Origin: Tieghemiomyces parasiticus
Taxonomy: Eukaryota > Kickxellomycota > Dimargaritomycetes > Dimargaritales > Dimargaritaceae
Direction: 5' to 3'
Length of the DNA: 10,577 nucleotides
Assembly (NCBI GenBank): GCA_027575765.1
Contig: JANBPT010001332.1
Span: 1-10,577, forward strand
Shown one piece after another: positions 6,112-10,577 of the stretch (positions are counted from its first letter, which is position 1; every line of letters starts with the position of its first letter). The notes below the pieces were generated by a model. That model was not told the DNA's origin, did not search any database, and saw only the letters and a list, made by a program, of their open reading frames with translations. The position numbers were made by a program, and so were the translations under genes.

Positions 6112-6832
6112 TATGTAGTGGGCGTCGGCGATGGCGCAATACCGTAAACTGGGGCGTAAATGGGCAGCGGCTGCGGGGTTAGGTGATACGCCAGTGGAAG
6201 GCCAATAGAAGCAAGGGGGTTTGGGCGCAGCGGGTGGTTAGCGGATGCGCGGGATGGGCGGAGTGGCACCGGTTGGACCGGCGCTAAAGACGGGGGAATG
6301 AGAGGCGCGTAAGGCGGCGGAATCCAGGTCAAGGGCCAACAGGAATAGACAGATAAGAAGAGTAGGCGAGGAGTGAGGGAGAAAGAGCTTGGTGGAGTGG
6401 CAAATATACCTAACCCGACCCTGGAGGCAGAAAGTTTCCGAGGCTCTATAGAGAAGGTCTGGATTAAAAAAGAACGGTGGCGGTGACAGGGGAAACTCTC
6501 AGTGGCCTTGATGCGGAGGGTATTGCACGCTCAGGGCATTTAGGCTACTGCTGACGTACACACGCTACGGTAGTAACGTTGGGCAAATAGTGGCGGGAAG
6601 GTCCAGAGAGGGCACGAAGAGTAAGACAAAATAAATCCGTCGCGAGGGCGAACGAGCGGGTGGCAATCAAGATATAATAAGCGGGAGACAGCGGTTAAAG
6701 TAGCCAGCTGAGGGGACGGAAAACTATGGCCCCATCGCTCGCCTGCGTGCTATCAAGCGACGTAGAAAAAAAATCTTAAGTGGGGAGTGTGGGGAAGAGA
6801 GGAGGCGGGGCAACCCTGTAGGCTCTTGCTGC

Positions 6833-6851
6833 GGGGTGGGCGGGTGAGGGG
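6833..6851 (+). other. Canonical G-quadruplex motif
   Basis: Four runs of three or four G are joined by loops of 1, 1 and 3 bases (T, C, TGA). Short loops of this kind favour a stable parallel quadruplex. It stands about 1.2 kb upstream of the transporter and 15 bases before a (GT)9 tract. Confidence 0.7.
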
Positions 6852-6866
6852 TCGTTGAGCAATGGA

Positions 6867-6884
6867 GTGTGTGTGTGTGTGTGT
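6867..6884. repeat. (GT)9 microsatellite
   Basis: Nine uninterrupted GT units are followed by ATATAG. Alternating purine and pyrimidine of this kind can adopt Z-DNA under supercoiling and is likely to vary in length between strains. Confidence 0.9.
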
Positions 6885-7424
6885 ATATAGAGGCACTGGA
6901 TTGGCGGGTTTTGACCTACCTAGTCGAGGGCGTATGGTGGTGAGACACAGGCGACGATGGCGCGGCTTTCCGCCTTGCTGGGCAGAAATGGACGTGGTAA
7001 GAGCGGCCCGTCAGGCCCGAAGGAAACGAAGGGGGGAGGGCAGATGACGCAGCGAACGGTATCAGTGGAGAGCAGATATGTTAGTGATGGACCGGGCGGA
7101 GTATCTGGGTTAAAGTCGTCGTCGTAGGCTTGGCGGGGGCTGGATTGCGCGATAGCAAGGAGCGGATGAACGGCCTAAAACGGTACAGAGAAAGAAAAAA
7201 GCCACTGGACGAGGACAAAGAGCGAATATTCCGAAATAACGGTGTGTACCACCTTTCCCCGACCCGCATTCGCGGTGACCAAGGAGATAGGGATGATGTG
7301 CCAAGCTGCTTACGCGGCGGGCCGAATGTCCGGAGAAAAGACGAGGGAGAGCAGCGCTGGTGGACTCAACATGGCATGGTTCACCTCACTACCGCGCGGT
7401 CACCACTATTAAAGAGAGGAGAGC

Positions 7425-7435
7425 GGGGGGGGGGG
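7425..7435. repeat. Run of 11 G
   Basis: An 11-base G homopolymer follows GAGAGGAGAGC. It lies in gene-free DNA and is prone to slippage and to sequencing error. It is one of the longest homopolymers in the window. Confidence 0.9.
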
Positions 7436-7670
7436 CTGACAAATGAGAGCAGTGAAGGCCTGGGCGGCAATCATTTCTTCTCTCCGCACCACGGCCCAAC
7501 ACTCAAGTACCTGCTGCTAAAAAAATAACATGAGTGTGGACTGCGATCCGTGGTTGAAAAATAGTAAAGGGAGGCAGCTGATGCGTGTGAGGCATATAAG
7601 GCAGGGGCCGACCCATACGTATGCTGACAGCCCTGACTAGGGGGCGGAGTGGGTGAGGAGGGTGGCTCTG

Positions 7671-10484
7671 CGGCAGCACGTACCGCCTTGCAACAGAGAA
7701 TCTTCCCTCACGACTGGTGGGCTGGAAAACCGCTCGTGGAAGCTAGGGCTACCCCGGCATACAAGTAACCCAAACGAGCGTGCGCTGCCCACCCGCGCGC
7801 GTACAGTGCGACAACGCGTGAATAAACAACCAGCCCCAGCACGTCTGGAAGCACCCTGGCCTGTGGGATGGTGGGTGGACGCTTACGGTCTATGCAGCGA
7901 CCACCGCAGGATGGTCACATGTGCACTTACATAGGAAGGTGAGGACCTGGGAAGTACAGCCGCGTCACCAAGCGTGGGAGGGGATGGAGTCGACGGGTGT
8001 ATGCGCCACGGGCGATACGACCAAGCTGAAGGTCGTCGTGTGCGGTCGGCTGCTGTAAAGGAGAGCAAACAAGGCAGTTTAAGGCCCGGGATAAGATGAA
8101 TGTGCAGAGGAGGGCGCAACCAGCCAGCTACTGGTGATATCAGAGGGCTCTAGGGGCAATTTTGTCAGCCAGGTAGCAGCAGATGGCGAGCCGAGATGCT
8201 TCGGGCTGCCAGGGGTAGCGGGAGTAGGCGGTGTGGAAAATAATAGGGTTTACAGATACACCAGCGGGGAAGCCTGGGAGGCGGGCTGCAGGTGCCGGGG
8301 GAGGCGCTACTGGTTTTATACGTGTGGCCGCAGCATACAATGCGTCTACCTCCCTGGCTTTAGCGGACGCAGCTCTACCCAGTTCCTGAGGCGACGCCAC
8401 TCCCAAACATGGTCCCCACCTTATCCACCACCTGACTTTCTACGCGTGCCCCGGCCTCCATTACCGGTAAATGTAGGAGAGCGGAACGACTGCAGACGAT
8501 CATCCAGTCCCTACGTTTTAGCGCTGGAACCGCTGCGAATAGGTACGAGGGCGACATAGATTTTCAGTACGCTGCTTCTGCCTTCCGCCTATCCGGAGCG
8601 TGCCAGAGCCTTATATTGCCGCGATGACTGATAGGCCTTGGCACCCAAAGGATGCACGCGCGCACTTGTTGTGATGGGGCGTGCTACTGGACGCCTGCCC
8701 AGGTATAGGCGAAAGAGAGCAACGTCAAAAAGGATTCATGAAAAGACTGCCTGTTAATTGGCTTGCCAAGGGGGGGAGCCTAAGCGGTGTCAGGGGTCCG
8801 GTTGAGATGGGTGACTCCCACTCCGCTCCAGATTCGCTATTTCCCGCCTTTCTGGCTGCCATCTTTAAAGCACAGTGGTGTGCTCACCCCGGCCTGTCGA
8901 TCCGTCACACTACTCTCCCACCCCTCACCCACCATTGGTGGCCTGGACCACTACCGCTGCCAATGGATCGGGCTGGCTACGGCCACGCCGCCCCAGGTAA
9001 TTTGTTTTCCAGCTCCGCCAATATTTGCAGTCGAATGCGAGGCGCAAGCGACCTCGCCATCTTGAGAGAAAGGCGGATACATTTAGGCCAACGGGCAGGA
9101 CTACAACAGATGGCGCATTGGAATGTCACGTTATAATTCTCGATCCCGGTACTGCACCTGGTGTCCGGCCGTGGCGCCCCGCCTCGAAATCCTGGGTATG
9201 CCAAGGCAGACGAGCCTGCGGTTACTAAAAAAATTAAAATAAAGCGCGTACGGGGTCACCCTCGAATGTCTAGGTAAATATTATGATCCGCCTACCCTTC
9301 GCTCACTTACGCCATGTAATGTGCCCGCAGCTGGTAACAGCTGGATGGTTATGCTCATCCCGCTGGCTGGCGCTGAATGAACAGGTCCAGGCATACGGAT
9401 TGGGCGACAGCTGACTGCGACCTTTGAAGGTGCTAAGCAGGAAATCCGAGTCCCGCATACGGAGCGTCCGACCTTACTTCTAAGAACCTCAGCCGATATT
9501 TCCTCAAATAGGGGACGTGGCCTTTATTCAGTATCGGCTGACTATGCCCCAACGGCCGCCTTTCTCGCCCATTGCCTCATAATGGGGGAGGTAAGCTCCG
9601 ACCTCCTATCCCGGCTCCAGTGCGGCCATGCCCTAATTCGGTAAGAACGTTCCCAAGATATATTAGTCGGCTCATTCCCCCCCTGCTATAATCCAGCAGA
9701 AATATTACCCATGGTGGATACCCCAGACGCGTCTGCACTCGTCTGATATGTGCTTCCTCCTGGGACAACATTTAAAGGCAATCCCCACTTATACGAGTCG
9801 ACTATTTAACCTCCGCTTACTTTCTGATCCGGCCACTCATACAGAAATATTGCATGAAATATATGGAGCAGCGTTAGCCCAACCCCTTCGTCACGCGGTT
9901 TATTTAGCTCGATAGCTCTGATCCGCCCATACCTGACCAGAGGCTTGTCTGGCCACAGATGCTTCCTTGCGTAAGGCTCACCATTATCATCGATAGCAAG
10001 CTTGAAATTAAATTCAGTTAGTCGTTACTGGTTCTGATATTGCTCACAGCTCCGAGCTTGACAGTGTGCGTGAGCTAACAGAAGTGGCTCCGGACTCCAC
10101 CCGGCACCGAGACTGTCGACCATTATCGCCACAATACACTGCCAGGCAAGATAATCCTGATTGTACCTGCGGTAATTTCAGCCAATGAAACACTGCGCCA
10201 AAGATTTACTCACTCGAAAAAAAATCGATAGAAGCCTCTAAATTCAACAGCGTCCATGTTGATTTGAGCAGCGTAGTAGACAGTAAATAGTCACATTTAT
10301 GATCACCAACAGGCCGGGTAAATAGAAGCTAACATCGCATTTCCATCAGCCAAAAAATTATCTGAGCGATGACGAAAGTATAAACGGCCTGTGATGAACA
10401 AATCGCCAAAGTTCTTGTTAAACCGTCATCATCTCTCCTAAGATGGAGATGTAACTAGCCATATCTGAGGGAGGAGGCCGCAGT
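7671..10484. other. Gene-free region of balanced composition
   Basis: Across 2.8 kb the purine skew of the preceding region fades and base content becomes mixed. The longest open frames (8134-8559 and 8681-9136, plus) have no recognisable domain, and their composition is that of translated non-coding DNA. I see no transposase or reverse transcriptase motifs, no long terminal repeats and no second tRNA. Local points are CCAAT pentamers clustered at 8757-9121, an A-rich tract at 9226-9244, and an AT-richer stretch from about 10000 leading to the tRNA. A multi-exon gene or non-coding RNA cannot be ruled out by eye. Confidence 0.5.
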
Positions 10485-10489
10485 AAAAA
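10485..10489 (-). terminator. Pol III terminator of tRNA-Ala
   Basis: Reading the minus strand, TTTTT begins 12 bases after the discriminator base of the tRNA. Runs of five or more T terminate fungal RNA polymerase III, so the primary transcript should carry a short 3' trailer. Confidence 0.75.
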
Positions 10490-10500
10490 TAAATACCAAG

Positions 10501-10573
10501 TGGAGGACCAGGGTATCGATCCCCGTGCCTCTCGTATGCTAAACGAGCGCTCTCCCATTTGAGCTAGACCCCC
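10501..10573 (-). tRNA. tRNA-Ala with anticodon AGC
   Basis: This 73-base gene folds into a full cloverleaf. The acceptor is GGGGGTC with GTCCTCC, the D stem GCTC with GAGC, the anticodon stem CTCGT with ACGAG and the T stem CGGGG with CCCTG; the discriminator is A. The anticodon AGC is at 10538-10540. The G3:U70 pair, the main alanine identity element, is present. The anticodon loop is continuous, so there is no intron, and CCA is not encoded, as expected for a nuclear eukaryotic gene. Internal Pol III promoters are visible: box A TAGCTCAAATGG (10555-10566) and box B GGATCGATACC (10512-10522). Small oddities are a T6:T67 mismatch in the acceptor, one G:T pair in the T stem, and A instead of T at position 54, the last also known in plant tRNA-Ala. 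Only four bases of 5' flank are in view. Confidence 0.96.
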
Positions 10574-10577
10574 ATCC

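Larger units (their letters stand above)
5849..7670. other. Purine-rich gene-free upstream region of the transporter
   Basis: Most of these 1.8 kb are about two thirds purine on the plus strand: hand counts of lines starting at 6001, 6361, 6781 and 7561 give 65 to 68 percent, with a balanced patch near 7200. No ORF starting with ATG has a recognisable product. A charged frame from an ATG at 7166 to 7528 and a proline-rich minus-strand frame around 6111-6332 look like products of the skewed composition. The stretch holds the palindrome, G-quadruplex, (GT)9 and G11 listed separately. The near part is presumably promoter; the rest is unexplained. Confidence 0.6.

Noticed and set aside
6111..6332. 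Proline-rich frame on the minus strand
   Set aside because: It lacks an ATG start, and its proline richness follows from pyrimidine-rich DNA.
7166..7528. Charged 121-codon frame starting with ATG
   Set aside because: It is rich in Arg, Lys, Glu and Gly, as purine-rich DNA would give, with no domain or conserved pattern. Kept only as a remote possibility.
8134..9136. Two open frames of 141 and 151 codons
   Set aside because: They start at non-ATG codons and their composition resembles translated non-coding DNA; no motifs recognised.
10286..10430. Second box C candidate (ATGATGA) on the minus strand beyond the tRNA
   Set aside because: The nearest suitable box D is far, there is no terminal stem, and such short motifs occur often by chance.
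7671..10484. Possible decayed transposon or LTR near a tRNA
   Set aside because: No terminal repeats, reverse transcriptase, integrase or transposase motifs were found by eye on either strand.
1..10577. CRISPR array or prokaryotic operon
   Set aside because: No regularly spaced repeats; the genes, promoters and tRNA are eukaryotic in type.

Overview
The window looks like nuclear DNA from a fungus. Two long, intron-free, GC-rich genes of typical fungal families lie convergently, and a nuclear-type tRNA-Ala sits at the right edge. Core promoters have TATA boxes and pyrimidine-rich leaders. The clade cannot be fixed by eye. The absence of introns in two large membrane-protein genes would suit a basal fungal lineage as well as an intron-poor Dikaryon.

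Layout. Positions 1-732 are the promoter and leader of a plus-strand gene. Positions 733-2610 encode a 625-residue protein with seven predicted membrane helices followed by an RGS (regulator of G-protein signalling) domain, which is split by an insertion of about 200 residues. Positions 2611-3809 are a gene-free region between convergent genes. The plus strand there is pyrimidine-rich at first and purine-rich later, with a hairpin near the switch. Positions 3810-5618 (minus strand) encode a 602-residue major facilitator of the 14-helix DHA2 type. Positions 5619-5848 are its leader and an (AT)n TATA element. Positions 5849 to about 7670 are markedly purine-rich on the plus strand and hold a G-quadruplex motif, a (GT)9 tract, an 11-base G run and a 12-base palindrome. 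From about 7671 to 10484 no gene could be supported. A tRNA-Ala(AGC) on the minus strand occupies 10501-10573 and its Pol III terminator lies at 10485-10489.

How the parts relate. The RGS protein should sit in the plasma membrane and damp heterotrimeric G-alpha signalling. The transporter should export, or sequester in the vacuole, a drug-like or basic solute by proton antiport. Both leaders lack start codons upstream of the annotated ATG over long stretches, which anchors both starts and suggests uORF-free leaders. A functional link between the two genes is not shown: they are convergent, do not share a promoter, and may simply be neighbours. The most notable items are the split RGS domain with a replaced G-alpha contact residue, and the long structured gene-free flank upstream of the transporter. 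I found no evidence of a mobile element, CRISPR array or novel multi-gene system.
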